The notes: generated by a model from the letters alone, not told the origin. A DNA stretch of 63,452 nt from Cohnella sp. WQ 127256 (GCF_024519285.1 NZ_JAMZCY010000015.1:1-63452), one strand, 5' to 3'; positions 1 to 8,932 are shown, counted from the stretch's first letter. Numbers and translations are program-made.

Positions 1-114
1 GATGAGATTTCCCAATTCGTAAGACCCCTTGAAGAACACGAGGTTGATAGGCTCGGGGTGGAAGCGCAGCAATGTGTGGAGCTGACGAGTACTAATAGGT
101 CGAGGGCTTATCCT
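1..114 (+). rRNA. 23S ribosomal RNA, 3' end (partial)
   Basis: The first ~114 bases match the conserved 3' end of bacterial 23S rRNA, including GACGAGTACTAATAGGTCGA followed by GGGCTTATCC. The 5' part lies outside the window. The exact 3' end is placed by analogy and may be off by a few bases. A short downstream motif, CAGTTTTCAAGG (178..189), is complementary to the leader element CTTTGAAAACTG seen before the 16S gene at the other end of the window. This is the usual arrangement for rRNA processing stems. No 5S gene follows. Confidence 0.95.
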
Positions 115-210
115 AAGCGAATTGACATTGTAAGACATATGACACACCACTTCTTCTATAAAGCTTTACTTCGCATCCAGTTTTCAAGGCGCAAGCCCTA
201 TTTGTACATA

Positions 211-248
211 AACGGAGTGTTCTCTTTTGAGAATGACTTCGTTTTTTT
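211..248 (+). terminator. Rho-independent terminator of the upstream rRNA operon
   Basis: A 14-bp stem with one bulged G (arms beginning AACGGAGTGTTCTC, TTTT loop) ends in a run of seven T. It lies only ~97 bases after the 23S 3' end, too close for a 5S gene (~117 nt) to fit between. Confidence 0.85.
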
Positions 249-703
249 GTATTTAAATACAACAATTAAACCTACAAAGCAACTAAAGAATGCTAATCCA
301 CAAGCCTTGACGAGCTTCTAACTGTCCAATTCCGATTTCCCTTGGAGAACGCCATACTTACCTCGTGACAAAGGAGGTTATCCATTTTATTTTCACTTCT
401 ATCCCTACCTTAATAAGGATCAGAATATTTGGAAGGACAAATGTCGGGGGGGTCTCAGACCTTCTATGCCATCGCCTAAGCGCTTCGAGCTCGGAGTGGG
501 TATATCCGCAATGTTAAAGCCTCAAGTGTAAACAGCCTATAATTCAAGGCTGCAAGGGTGTGGTAGCTACCTCCGAGGGAGAACGTTACCTGATTTAGGG
601 TAGCGTTCTTGGTGCTGGGCTTACTTAGTTCAAGTATTGGCGAATAAACTGCCCAAAGCTCCCTAATACTAAGAATAGATTGAAGTAGCATGAGCAGAGA
701 CAC
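249..703. other. Non-coding stretch between rRNA terminator and ctsR promoter
   Basis: About 450 bases with no supported gene. I see no 5S rRNA, tRNA or convincing reading frame with a ribosome binding site. It contains one strong hairpin (580..609) and a 15-base stretch at 370..384 resembling the complement of the 16S 3' tail, which is probably coincidental. Confidence 0.6.
580..609 (+). other. Unassigned hairpin upstream of ctsR
   Basis: AGAACGTTACC and GGTAGCGTTCT form an 11-bp stem with one G-U pair around a short AT-rich loop. No T-tract follows, so it is not a typical terminator. It lies ~100 bases before the ctsR promoter. Function unknown. Confidence 0.45.
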
Positions 704-732
704 TTTGCATTTTTTGAAAAGCTGCGTATAAT
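704..732 (+). promoter_or_regulatory. Sigma-A promoter of the ctsR operon
   Basis: A perfect -10 box TATAAT (727..732) is preceded by TTGCAT/TTTGCA (704..710) at 16-17 bases. The CtsR operator starts eight bases after the -10, overlapping the expected transcription start, so bound repressor would block polymerase. Confidence 0.7.
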
Positions 733-740
733 AAAGTTAT

Positions 741-757
741 AGTCAAAGAAAGTCAAA
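741..757 (+). promoter_or_regulatory. CtsR operator
   Basis: AGTCAAA-GAA-AGTCAAA is a direct heptad repeat with a three-base spacer. It matches the established CtsR consensus (A/G)GTCAAA-NAN-(A/G)GTCAAA exactly. Its place just downstream of the -10 box, ahead of ctsR itself, indicates autorepression of the whole ctsR-mcsA-mcsB-clpC operon, relieved by heat or protein stress. Confidence 0.92.
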
Positions 758-843
758 GTCAGATCTACCCCTATTTGACGACCTGGCAAGAAACGCCTAT
801 CGCGTTCAATAGTCGGCTTGCATCGATGGAAGGAGGTTGGACA

Positions 844-1305
844 TTGGCTAACATTACAGAACTCATTGAACATTACTTGAAGCAAATTTTGCAAAGCAGC
901 TCAGAAGGCTCCATTGAAATACAAAGAAGTGATTTGGCTGACAAGTTCTCCTGTGTCCCCTCACAAATTAATTACGTCATTAGCACAAGATTTACATTGG
1001 AAAAGGGCTATTTCGTGGAAAGTAAACGGGGTGGTGGAGGATACATCCGTATCCAACGTGTTAATCTACCCTCGCTTGAAACCGTGCAACGTCATATCCA
1101 GCACACGGTTGGAGAGAAGATTGACCAGACAACTGCAGAAGGGCTCATCTATCAATTAGTGGAGGCACGTTTCGTAACCACAAGAGAGGCGCAACTTCTC
1201 AAGGCAGCCGTTTCCCGGGATGTGCTGCAGTTGAAGCTCCCTGTTCGTGACGAGATCCGAGCCAAGCTGTTGAAGGCTATGATGATCGCTCTACTCGCAA
1301 AATGA
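844..1305 (+). CDS. ctsR: Transcriptional repressor CtsR of class III stress genes
   Basis: A 153-residue winged-helix repressor close to the ~154 residues of Bacillus CtsR. The N-terminal DNA-binding part has the family block CVPSQINYVI and the glycine-rich wing ESKRGGGGYIRI. The C-terminal half is the dimerisation and McsB-responsive domain. The start is the TTG at 844, seven bases after AGGAGG (831..836); an upstream in-frame codon at 775 lacks a ribosome site and would add residues absent from the family. First gene of a four-gene operon controlled by its own operator (741..757). McsB and ClpC, encoded downstream, inactivate and degrade it under stress. Confidence 0.95.
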   Translation: MANITELIEHYLKQILQSSSEGSIEIQRSDLADKFSCVPSQINYVISTRFTLEKGYFVESKRGGGGYIRIQRVNLPSLETVQRHIQHTVGEKIDQTTAEGLIYQLVEARFVTTREAQLLKAAVSRDVLQLKLPVRDEIRAKLLKAMMIALLAK

Positions 1306-1323
1306 GTAAAGGAGGTTTGTCCG

Positions 1324-1836
1324 ATGCAGTGTCAAGAATGTGATAAACGTCCAGCTACGCTACATTTTACGAAAATTGTGAATGGTGAGAAAGCGGAGCT
1401 GCATATTTGTGAATCATGCGCTAGGGAAAAGGGAGAGCTTATTCCTGGAAGCTCAAGCGGGTTTTCCATTCACAATCTGCTCTCCGGGCTACTCGATTAC
1501 CAAATTCCGAATCCGAACCCGATGGCTAAACCACCAGCGGCTAAATGCGATACCTGTGGGTTGACCTATACTCAATTTAGCAAAATCGGTCGATTTGGGT
1601 GCAGTCATTGCTATAAGCAATTTTCTGAACGGCTTGATCCTCTGCTTAAACGGGTACATGGTAATACGGTGCATGTTGGAAAGGTGCCGAAACGTGCCGG
1701 TGGACAACTTAAGACGAAACGGGAAATCGATCGTCTTAAAAAGGAAATGCAAGGCCGGATTGAGCGGGAGGATTTCGAAACCGCGGCCCAGCTGCGAGAT
1801 CGAATCCGCAAGCTTGAAAATGAAATGAGCGGCTGA
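1324..1836 (+). CDS. mcsA: McsA, zinc-binding activator of the McsB arginine kinase
   Basis: A 170-residue protein with two four-cysteine zinc sites, C3/C6/C29/C32 and C75/C78/C93/C96. A C-terminal UVR-type helical segment (about 132-167, containing REDFETAAQLRDRI) resembles the ClpC-interacting region. In the family, McsA stabilises and activates McsB and helps deliver substrates to ClpC. It sits 18 bases after ctsR with a strong AAAGGAGG site and is followed closely by mcsB. All eight cysteines are intact. Confidence 0.94.
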   Translation: MQCQECDKRPATLHFTKIVNGEKAELHICESCAREKGELIPGSSSGFSIHNLLSGLLDYQIPNPNPMAKPPAAKCDTCGLTYTQFSKIGRFGCSHCYKQFSERLDPLLKRVHGNTVHVGKVPKRAGGQLKTKREIDRLKKEMQGRIEREDFETAAQLRDRIRKLENEMSG

Positions 1837-1853
1837 AGGGTAGGTGGATGATC

Positions 1854-2918
1854 ATGGCCAAGAGGAAATTTGTTAAGCAAGCGCTCAGTCAGTGGATGAA
1901 AGGTGAAGGACCGGATTCCGAAGTCGTCATTAGTAGCCGAGTGAGGATCGCTCGCAATATTCGCAATTTGCCCTTTCCTATGATGGCCGATCCAAGCCAA
2001 TCGCTCATGGTTATGGAACAGCTACTCAGTGTTGCGGAAAGCGGAAGGCTCGATGGATTAGGCAAGATTGAGCAAATTCGGCTGACCGAATTAACCGAAT
2101 TAGAGAAGCTCGTGCTCGTAGAGAAGCACTTAATAAGCCCGAATCTGGCGAATGAATCCCGTAATGGAGCGCTGATTCTGAGCCCTAATGAAGATATTAG
2201 TGTCATGATTAACGAAGAAGACCATCTGCGTATTCAATGTTTATGCTCAGGATTTCAGGTTCATGAAGCTTGGGAATTAGCGAGTAAAGTCGATGATATA
2301 TTTGAAGAAGAAGTGGATTATGCTTTCGATGAAAAGCATGGATATTTAACGAGCTGCCCTACGAACGTAGGAACCGGGATCCGAGTTTCTGTCATGATGC
2401 ATTTACCCGCGCTTGTGATCACCGGACAGATCAACCGAATTTTATCGGCTGTCACACAGGTAGGGCTTGCCGTAAGGGGATTGTATGGCGAAGGCAGTGA
2501 AGCAACCGGCAACCTATTCCAAGTGTCTAATCAGATCACTTTGGGGCAGTCCGAGCAAGAGGTCATCGAAAATTTATTTCAAGTTGCGCACCAAATGATC
2601 GAACACGAGAAGTCCGCGAGGAGTAAGCTGTTAAACGAATCCCGACTTCGCGTGGAGGACCGGGTACGCAGATCGTTTGGCATATTAACTCAAGCGATGA
2701 TTATGGATTCGAAGGAAGCCTCACAGCGCTTATCTGATATTAGGCTTGGTGCACATCTCGGGCTGCTACCGGAAGTAAATGAGATGGCATTGAATGAACT
2801 TCTTGTATCGACGCAACCTGGATTTCTTCAACAATCGTTCGGGGAAGCGATGAGTCCGGAGGATCGAGATCGGTCAAGAGCAGAATTAATTCGCAGCAGA
2901 CTGGAAAGCATTTCATAA
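1854..2918 (+). CDS. mcsB: Protein arginine kinase McsB
   Basis: A 354-residue phosphagen-kinase-fold enzyme that phosphorylates arginine residues to mark proteins for ClpCP. Visible family motifs are SSRVRIARN near the N-terminus, CPTNVGTG (about residue 168), RGLYGEGSEA, and an RDRSRA element near the C-terminus that fits the RDxxRA phospho-arginine allosteric motif of McsB. I chose ATG 1854 because AGGTGG (1842..1847) is six bases upstream and the protein then starts MAKRKF like relatives; an in-frame ATG at 1848 adds two residues and cannot be excluded. It follows mcsA by 17 bases. Confidence 0.95.
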   Translation: MAKRKFVKQALSQWMKGEGPDSEVVISSRVRIARNIRNLPFPMMADPSQSLMVMEQLLSVAESGRLDGLGKIEQIRLTELTELEKLVLVEKHLISPNLANESRNGALILSPNEDISVMINEEDHLRIQCLCSGFQVHEAWELASKVDDIFEEEVDYAFDEKHGYLTSCPTNVGTGIRVSVMMHLPALVITGQINRILSAVTQVGLAVRGLYGEGSEATGNLFQVSNQITLGQSEQEVIENLFQVAHQMIEHEKSARSKLLNESRLRVEDRVRRSFGILTQAMIMDSKEASQRLSDIRLGAHLGLLPEVNEMALNELLVSTQPGFLQQSFGEAMSPEDRDRSRAELIRSRLESIS

Positions 2919-2954
2919 ATGTTTTATTCTTAACTTATTGGGGAGGTATGTCTT

Positions 2955-5402
2955 ATGATGTTTGGACGATTCACGGAACGTGCGCAGAAGGTGTTGGCTT
3001 TAGCCCAGGAGGAAGCAGTACGTTTAGGACACAATAACATCGGTACAGAGCATATTCTTCTTGGCCTGATCCGAGAAGGCGAAAGTATTGCTGCAAAAGC
3101 TCTAATCGCGCTTGGGCTTGGATTAGAAAAAATCCAAGACGAAGTCGAGTCTTTAATTGGTCGAGGTCAAGAGCAGCCTACGAATATCGCTTACACTCCA
3201 CGTGCTAAGAAAGTTATCGAGTTATCTATGGACGAAGCACGCAAGCTTGGCCACACTTATGTAGGTACTGAGCACATTTTACTCGGTCTCATTCGTGAGG
3301 GTGAAGGCGTCGCTGCACGTGTTCTTAATAATCTTGGAATTAGCTTGAATAAAGCTCGTCAGCAAGTGCTTCAATTGCTTGGAAGCAACGAAAGTGTATC
3401 TCAGAATCATGGTCCATCCGCTAACGTAAGCACTCCAACGTTAGATGGCTTAGCACGTGATTTAACAGCTAGTGCACGGGAAGGTCATATCGATCCGGTC
3501 ATTGGTCGCTCGAAGGAAATCGAACGTGTGATTCAGGTGCTATCCCGTCGGACGAAGAACAATCCAGTCTTGATCGGAGAGCCAGGTGTAGGTAAGACAG
3601 CTATCGCAGAAGGTCTTGCTCAGAAAATCGTGAACAACGAAATTCCCGAAACCTTGCGCGACAAACGGGTAATGACTCTGGATATGGGTTCCGTTGTAGC
3701 GGGCACGAAATATCGTGGAGAATTCGAAGATCGTCTGAAGAAGATAATGGATGAAATTCGTCAAGCAGGTAATGTCATCTTGTTCATCGATGAGCTTCAT
3801 ACCTTGATTGGTGCAGGTGGTGCAGAAGGTGCGATCGATGCATCGAATATTTTGAAGCCTGCACTTGCTCGTGGAGAGCTTCAATGTATCGGAGCTACAA
3901 CGCTGGATGAATATCGCAAATATATTGAAAAAGATGCAGCTCTGGAACGTCGGTTCCAACCGATCACAGTAGATCAACCTACACCAGAAGAAGCTGTACA
4001 AATTTTGTTAGGCTTACGTGATCGTTATGAAGCACATCACCGGGTAAAAATTACCGATGAGGCAATCGATGCGGCGGTTAAGCTTTCTGATCGCTACATT
4101 CCAGATCGGTTCTTACCGGATAAGGCGATTGACTTGATCGATGAAGCGGGCTCCAAGGTGAGATTAAATTCTTACACGGTACCGCCTAATCTGAAGCAGC
4201 TAGAAGTAAGGCTGGAGGACATTCGTAAAGAGAAAGATGCCGCTGTTCAGAGTCAAGAGTTCGAGAAGGCAGCTGCTCTTCGAGATACGGAACAGAAAAT
4301 TCGTGAAGAGCTCGATCACACGAAGAACCTGTGGAAAGAAAAGCAAGGCCGCACGGATTCTGAAGTTACACCTGAGGATATCGCTCAAGTTGTAGCTAGC
4401 TGGACAGGTATTCCGGTAAGCAAGCTGGCTGAGGAAGAGACAGAGCGCTTGCTTAGAATGGAGAGCATCCTTCACGAGCGTGTCATCGGTCAGGATGAAG
4501 CCGTTAAATCCGTCTCACGTGCAATACGTCGTGCCCGTGCGGGTCTTAAGGATCCGAAGCGTCCTATGGGATCCTTTATCTTCCTTGGACCGACAGGAGT
4601 CGGTAAGACGGAGCTGGCAAGAGCAATCGCCGAATCGATGTTCGGTGATGAGAATGCGGTTATTCGCATCGATATGTCGGAATATATGGAGAAGCATTCT
4701 ACTTCCCGACTTGTCGGAGCACCTCCGGGGTATGTTGGCTATGAAGAAGGTGGCCAACTGACGGAGAAGGTTCGTCGCAAGCCTTACTCTGTTGTGCTAC
4801 TCGATGAAATCGAGAAAGCTCATCCAGAAGTATTTAACATTTTGCTTCAAGTGCTAGAGGATGGTCGTTTGACCGATTCCAAAGGTCGTTCCGTTGATTT
4901 CCGGAATACGTTGATCGTGATGACCTCAAACGTTGGAGCAGAGCAAATCAAGAAAAATTCAACACTTGGCTTTACGGCGACTCAGGATGCAGGCCGCGAT
5001 TACCAGAGCATGAAAGAAAAGGTGCTTGCCGAGCTGAAGAAATCATTCCGTCCTGAATTCCTGAACCGGATCGACGAGTCCATCGTATTCCATCCGTTAA
5101 CGGAAGAGCATATTGCTGAGATTGTGACACTTATGGCTGATGATCTTCGTAAGCGCCTAGTCGAGCATGATGTTAGCTTTGAGCTCACAGATACGGCTAA
5201 AGCGTTCCTCGCGAAGGAAGGGTACGATCCTCAGTATGGTGCTCGACCGCTTCGTAGAGCGATCCAGAAGCATATCGAAGATCGTCTGTCTGAGGATTTA
5301 CTCCTCGGTAAGATTACAAAAGGTAACTTGCTCATTATTGATGAGGAGAATGGCGGCCTAATCGTTCGGCAGAAGGATGAAATCGAATTGTCTAAAGCGT
5401 AA
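2955..5402 (+). CDS. clpC: ATP-dependent Clp protease ATPase ClpC
   Basis: An 815-residue Hsp100 unfoldase, normal length for ClpC. An N-terminal double Clp repeat (1-150) is followed by a first AAA module with GEPGVGKT (about 209) and ILFIDELHTL. A middle coiled-coil/UVR domain (about 410-480) follows, then a second AAA module with GPTGVGKT (about 545) and VVLLDEIEKAHPEV. With ClpP it degrades arginine-phosphorylated and adaptor-delivered proteins, including CtsR. The start MMFGRFTERAQK matches Bacillus ClpC; GGGGAGG precedes it by eight bases. Last gene of the ctsR operon, followed by a strong terminator. Confidence 0.97.
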   Translation: MMFGRFTERAQKVLALAQEEAVRLGHNNIGTEHILLGLIREGESIAAKALIALGLGLEKIQDEVESLIGRGQEQPTNIAYTPRAKKVIELSMDEARKLGHTYVGTEHILLGLIREGEGVAARVLNNLGISLNKARQQVLQLLGSNESVSQNHGPSANVSTPTLDGLARDLTASAREGHIDPVIGRSKEIERVIQVLSRRTKNNPVLIGEPGVGKTAIAEGLAQKIVNNEIPETLRDKRVMTLDMGSVVAGTKYRGEFEDRLKKIMDEIRQAGNVILFIDELHTLIGAGGAEGAIDASNILKPALARGELQCIGATTLDEYRKYIEKDAALERRFQPITVDQPTPEEAVQILLGLRDRYEAHHRVKITDEAIDAAVKLSDRYIPDRFLPDKAIDLIDEAGSKVRLNSYTVPPNLKQLEVRLEDIRKEKDAAVQSQEFEKAAALRDTEQKIREELDHTKNLWKEKQGRTDSEVTPEDIAQVVASWTGIPVSKLAEEETERLLRMESILHERVIGQDEAVKSVSRAIRRARAGLKDPKRPMGSFIFLGPTGVGKTELARAIAESMFGDENAVIRIDMSEYMEKHSTSRLVGAPPGYVGYEEGGQLTEKVRRKPYSVVLLDEIEKAHPEVFNILLQVLEDGRLTDSKGRSVDFRNTLIVMTSNVGAEQIKKNSTLGFTATQDAGRDYQSMKEKVLAELKKSFRPEFLNRIDESIVFHPLTEEHIAEIVTLMADDLRKRLVEHDVSFELTDTAKAFLAKEGYDPQYGARPLRRAIQKHIEDRLSEDLLLGKITKGNLLIIDEENGGLIVRQKDEIELSKA

Positions 5403-5435
5403 TTAGATAAGCAACATAATGATTGAATCGTAATT

Positions 5436-5486
5436 AAGACTCTCCGTACCGCCTATTTCGGGCGTCCGTGCGGAGAGTCTTTTTTC
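5436..5486 (+). terminator. Terminator of the ctsR-clpC operon
   Basis: AAGACTCTCCG and CGGAGAGTCTT form a perfect 11-bp stem followed by six T. It separates the stress operon from radA. Confidence 0.92.
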
Positions 5487-5539
5487 ATGGTAAACTCCTA
5501 ATATAGGTATACTCAACGTTAAAGGAGCCGTTAGCTGCA

Positions 5540-6907
5540 ATGGCCAAGGTTAAAACTAAATTTGCTTGCACTCAATGTGGGACGGAATCCCCGAAATGGA
5601 TGGGGAAATGCCCTGGGTGTCAGGAATGGAATACGATGGTCGAGGAGACCGAAACGGAAATCAAGGCCCCTGTCGGGCGGGGTGAATTACTCCGGACGAA
5701 AGAAAAGGCGCGGGCGATCATAGATATAGAAAGTGGGCGTGAGCCCAGAGTTTCAACAGGCATGTCCGAGCTGAATCGCGTTCTTGGTGGAGGGCTCGTA
5801 CCAGGCTCGTTATTGCTTGTTGGTGGCGATCCAGGCATTGGGAAGTCGACCTTGCTGCTGCAAGCTTCGTATTCTTTATCTACACAAGGTTTGAAAGTGT
5901 TATATGTATCAGGTGAGGAATCCGTTCGACAAACTAAGCTGCGTGCGGACCGTCTTGGTGCGTTGAATGATAAGCTTTACGTCCTATGTGAAACGAATTT
6001 GGAAGTCATTGAAGAAGCCATTACCGAAGTTGGACCGGACTTTCTTGTCATCGATTCTATCCAGACAGTATACCGTCCTGAAGTAGCCTCCGCACCCGGA
6101 AGTGTTGCGCAAGTGAGGGAATGCACTGCACATTTCATGAGAATATCGAAAATTAATGGAGTGGCAACCGTATTGGTCGGACACGTGACCAAGGAAGGTG
6201 CTATTGCGGGACCACGATTGCTTGAGCATATGGTCGATTGCGTACTCTACTTCGAAGGGGAACGTCATCATACATATCGGATATTGCGAGCGGTCAAAAA
6301 TCGGTTTGGATCAACGAATGAGATCGGGATTTTCGATATGACTGAGGATGGTCTTCGGGAGGTCACGAATCCTTCAGAGCTATTCTTATCCGAAAGGCCA
6401 TTGGGTGTTTCTGGTTCAACAGTAGTTGCTAGCATGGAGGGCACGAGGCCCGTATTGGTTGAAATTCAAGCGCTTGTCACACCAACCCATTTCCCATCAC
6501 CACGCCGGATGGCATCGGGATTTGATCATCATCGAATGTCGCTCGTTATTGCGGTGCTTGAAAAGCGCATGGGAATGTTCTTACAAAATCAGGATGCCTA
6601 CTTGAATGTTGCGGGTGGTGTTAAGCTGGATGAGCCGGCAGCGGATTTAGCTGCAGCGGTAAGCCTAGCTTCCAGTGTCAAGGACAAACCAACAAAGCCT
6701 TATGACGTTTTTTTCGGAGAAGTAGGGTTGACAGGGGAAGTTCGAGCGGTATCGAGAGCCGAGCAACGGGTAAAAGAAGCACACAAGCTAGGCTTTAAAC
6801 GCGTAATTATGCCGGAGCAAAGTATGAAAGGCTGGCAGCCTCCAAAGGATATCATGATCATCGGTGTAAAAACGGTAGCGGATGCTCTTAAAGCCGCATT
6901 GGAATAA
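5540..6907 (+). CDS. radA: DNA repair protein RadA
   Basis: A 455-residue RadA (Sms), a RecA-like branch migration helicase in recombinational repair and transformation. It has an N-terminal four-cysteine zinc finger (C10, C13, C24, C27), a Walker A motif GGDPGIGKST near residue 98, the RadA-specific KNRFGSTNEIG motif, and a C-terminal Lon-protease-like domain. AAAGGAG lies 12 bases before the ATG. It is 18 bases upstream of disA, as in Bacillus, where RadA is reported to affect DisA activity. Confidence 0.96.
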   Translation: MAKVKTKFACTQCGTESPKWMGKCPGCQEWNTMVEETETEIKAPVGRGELLRTKEKARAIIDIESGREPRVSTGMSELNRVLGGGLVPGSLLLVGGDPGIGKSTLLLQASYSLSTQGLKVLYVSGEESVRQTKLRADRLGALNDKLYVLCETNLEVIEEAITEVGPDFLVIDSIQTVYRPEVASAPGSVAQVRECTAHFMRISKINGVATVLVGHVTKEGAIAGPRLLEHMVDCVLYFEGERHHTYRILRAVKNRFGSTNEIGIFDMTEDGLREVTNPSELFLSERPLGVSGSTVVASMEGTRPVLVEIQALVTPTHFPSPRRMASGFDHHRMSLVIAVLEKRMGMFLQNQDAYLNVAGGVKLDEPAADLAAAVSLASSVKDKPTKPYDVFFGEVGLTGEVRAVSRAEQRVKEAHKLGFKRVIMPEQSMKGWQPPKDIMIIGVKTVADALKAALE

Positions 6908-6925
6908 GGGGGGTGTCGATAACAT

Positions 6926-8035
6926 ATGAAAGAACATAAGGAAAGAGACCCGAAAGAAAAGGAGCGTAATCATCAGGAAAAAACGATGAATCTATTGCTC
7001 CAAATGGTTGCTCCAGGTACCCCATTCCGTGATGGGCTGGAAAATGTATTGCGCGCCAAAACGGGAGGGCTTATCGTCGTTGGATATAGTCCTGAAGTGA
7101 TGGAGGTTGTGGACGGAGGCTTCTCCATTAATTGTGATTTTAGCCCGAACTATTTGTATGAATTGGCCAAAATGGATGGAGCAATTATTCTAAACGAGGA
7201 TGTTAAACGGATCCTCTATGCGAACACGCAATTGATTCCTGATTCCTCCATTACATCTTCTGAAACAGGCATTCGACATCGTACTGCGGAGCGGGTGGCG
7301 AAGCAAACGGGTAAGCTTGTTGTATCAATTTCGCAGCGTCGTAACGTGATTACTTTGTACCAGGGGCAGCTGCGCTATGCGCTTAAGGAAATGGGAGTTA
7401 TCCTCACGAAGGCTAACCAAGCGATTCAGACTTTGGAGCGTTATCGCATCGTATTCACACAAGCTTTAACGAATTTGTCCGCATTGGAATTTGAAGAGTT
7501 AGTTACGATGCATGAGGTAGCATATGTCATCCAACGTGCGGAGATGGTGCTACGCATCAATAACGAAATTAATCGCTATGTGCTTGAATTAGGCAACGAG
7601 GGTAGACTTATCAGTATGCAGAAGGAAGAATTAGTGGGATCTGCAGAAGACGAGGCTTGGTTATTATTAAGGGATTATGCCAAGGATGATGGAGAACCTA
7701 AAGTTCGTGAAATCCAATCGGTTATTCGCAAGCTGTCTTCAGAAGAATTGTTAGATTCCGCATCCTTAATTCGAATTCTGGGGTATCCTTCCTTAAACTC
7801 TGTCGTGGAAGAAGGCTTACTACCACGGGGTTATCGTATGCTAAGTAAGATCCCAAGATTGCCAAGCGTTATTATTCATAATTTGGTTGAACGATTCGGT
7901 GCACTTCCTCATATTGTCATGGCTTCCATTGATGAATTAGACGAAGTAGACGGAATTGGCGAGGTGCGTGCACGGGCGATTAAAGAGGGCTTGAAACGAA
8001 TACAAGAACAGGTCTTCATTGACAGACAGATATAA
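6926..8035 (+). CDS. disA: Diadenylate cyclase and DNA integrity scanning protein DisA
   Basis: A 369-residue DisA that joins two ATP molecules into cyclic di-AMP and scans DNA for branched lesions, delaying sporulation in Bacillus. The N-terminal DAC domain carries the catalytic DGA (84-86) and RHR (117-119) motifs. A helical spine follows, and the C-terminus holds a helix-hairpin-helix DNA-binding region ending in ELDEVDGIGEVRARAIKEGLKR. The N-terminal ~20 residues are highly charged and longer than in B. subtilis (360 aa total). AAGGGGGG precedes ATG 6926. Likely co-transcribed with radA. Confidence 0.96.
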   Translation: MKEHKERDPKEKERNHQEKTMNLLLQMVAPGTPFRDGLENVLRAKTGGLIVVGYSPEVMEVVDGGFSINCDFSPNYLYELAKMDGAIILNEDVKRILYANTQLIPDSSITSSETGIRHRTAERVAKQTGKLVVSISQRRNVITLYQGQLRYALKEMGVILTKANQAIQTLERYRIVFTQALTNLSALEFEELVTMHEVAYVIQRAEMVLRINNEINRYVLELGNEGRLISMQKEELVGSAEDEAWLLLRDYAKDDGEPKVREIQSVIRKLSSEELLDSASLIRILGYPSLNSVVEEGLLPRGYRMLSKIPRLPSVIIHNLVERFGALPHIVMASIDELDEVDGIGEVRARAIKEGLKRIQEQVFIDRQI

Positions 8036-8113
8036 GGGTAATACAATTGGAAATGTTCTACGATTCATTTACATTTGGAAAAGATATGTCGCTTAACATT
8101 CGGTTCAACAGGG

Positions 8114-8119
8114 TATAGT
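8114..8119 (+). promoter_or_regulatory. Possible -10 box upstream of pssA
   Basis: TATAGT, with TTAACA 15 bases upstream (8093..8098), suggests a weak sigma-A promoter in the 101-base disA-pssA gap. The spacing is short, so this is tentative. Confidence 0.3.
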
Positions 8120-8136
8120 AAAGTTGAGGTGGGAAA

Positions 8137-8886
8137 ATGATTACGAAATCAATACCGAATTTATTCACGATCGGCAACCTATCTTTAGGTGTGATCGCCA
8201 TCATATTGGCATTCAATAATGAGACGAATAGTTCAAATACAGCTGCTTTATTAATTATTATCGCCATGCTTCTAGATGGTTTGGATGGACGTGTTGCTCG
8301 TGCGTTAAATGCTCAGAGCGAATTCGGGAAAGAGTTAGACTCTCTATCCGATGTGATTTCATTTGGGGTTGCACCTGCATTTATTATGTATCAAGCCGCA
8401 TTTCAAGACATAAGTCCAGCTATGGCTTGGATTGTGACAGCGATCTTCCCGATCTGTGGAGCGCTAAGATTAGCTAGGTTTAACGTCATTGACGGAATTC
8501 CGGGTTACTTCATTGGTTTGCCGATTCCAGCGGCAGGTGGAGTATTAGCCACACTAGCATTATTTCATCACGAATTACATTACTCCTTGTTATTAATAAG
8601 CACAGTTGCTTTGTCGTTCCTAATGGTTAGCAACATGAAGTATCCGAACTTCAAGAAGCTAGGCTTACCGCGAAAGGCAATATGGGCTATCCCAGTTGTG
8701 GTGCTCGGAGCAGCAATTCTTGCTTATATGTTCCAAGAAGCAATACCAAAGGTCATCTTAGCGTTGTTGCTTCTGTATGCTTTGTGGGGGCTAAAAAAAA
8801 ACGTTGAAGGGCTAATGCCATCGAATAGACGTGCTAAGCGCAGGAAAGCCATCGAGGAAGAAGAGAAATCCAAGCATAGCGCATAA
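8137..8886 (+). CDS. pssA: CDP-diacylglycerol-serine O-phosphatidyltransferase
   Basis: A 249-residue integral membrane enzyme making phosphatidylserine, precursor of phosphatidylethanolamine. The CDP-alcohol phosphotransferase signature is complete: D47, D50, G51, A54, R55, G64, D68 and D72. About six to seven hydrophobic segments span the chain, and the tail is short and basic/acidic. GAGGTGGG lies just before ATG 8137. A strong hairpin follows the gene. Confidence 0.9.
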   Translation: MITKSIPNLFTIGNLSLGVIAIILAFNNETNSSNTAALLIIIAMLLDGLDGRVARALNAQSEFGKELDSLSDVISFGVAPAFIMYQAAFQDISPAMAWIVTAIFPICGALRLARFNVIDGIPGYFIGLPIPAAGGVLATLALFHHELHYSLLLISTVALSFLMVSNMKYPNFKKLGLPRKAIWAIPVVVLGAAILAYMFQEAIPKVILALLLLYALWGLKKNVEGLMPSNRRAKRRKAIEEEEKSKHSA

Positions 8887-8896
8887 TATTGTATTG

Positions 8897-8932
8897 AAAA
8901 AGCAGCCTCCTGAGATCAGGGGGCTGCTTTTT
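8897..8932. terminator. Terminator after pssA, probably bidirectional
   Basis: AAAAAGCAGCC and GGCTGCTTTTT form a perfect stem that can extend inward. A-rich and T-rich flanks would allow termination of pssA (+) and of the converging minus-strand gene ending at 8952. Confidence 0.9.

Noticed and set aside
58..321. Open frame of 87 codons across the 23S end
   Set aside because: It starts inside 23S rRNA, crosses the terminator and has no ribosome site or coding character.
370..384. Sequence resembling the complement of the 16S 3' tail (AAAGGAGG followed by TTATCCA)
   Set aside because: Similarity stops after ~15 bases with a mismatch and does not continue into 16S sequence. There is no start codon at a useful distance. 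Probably chance, since AAAGGAGG is common here.
440..640. Possible 5S rRNA or degraded T-box before ctsR
   Set aside because: No 5S core sequence and no T-box consensus (GGTGGNACC) could be found; only an unrelated hairpin.
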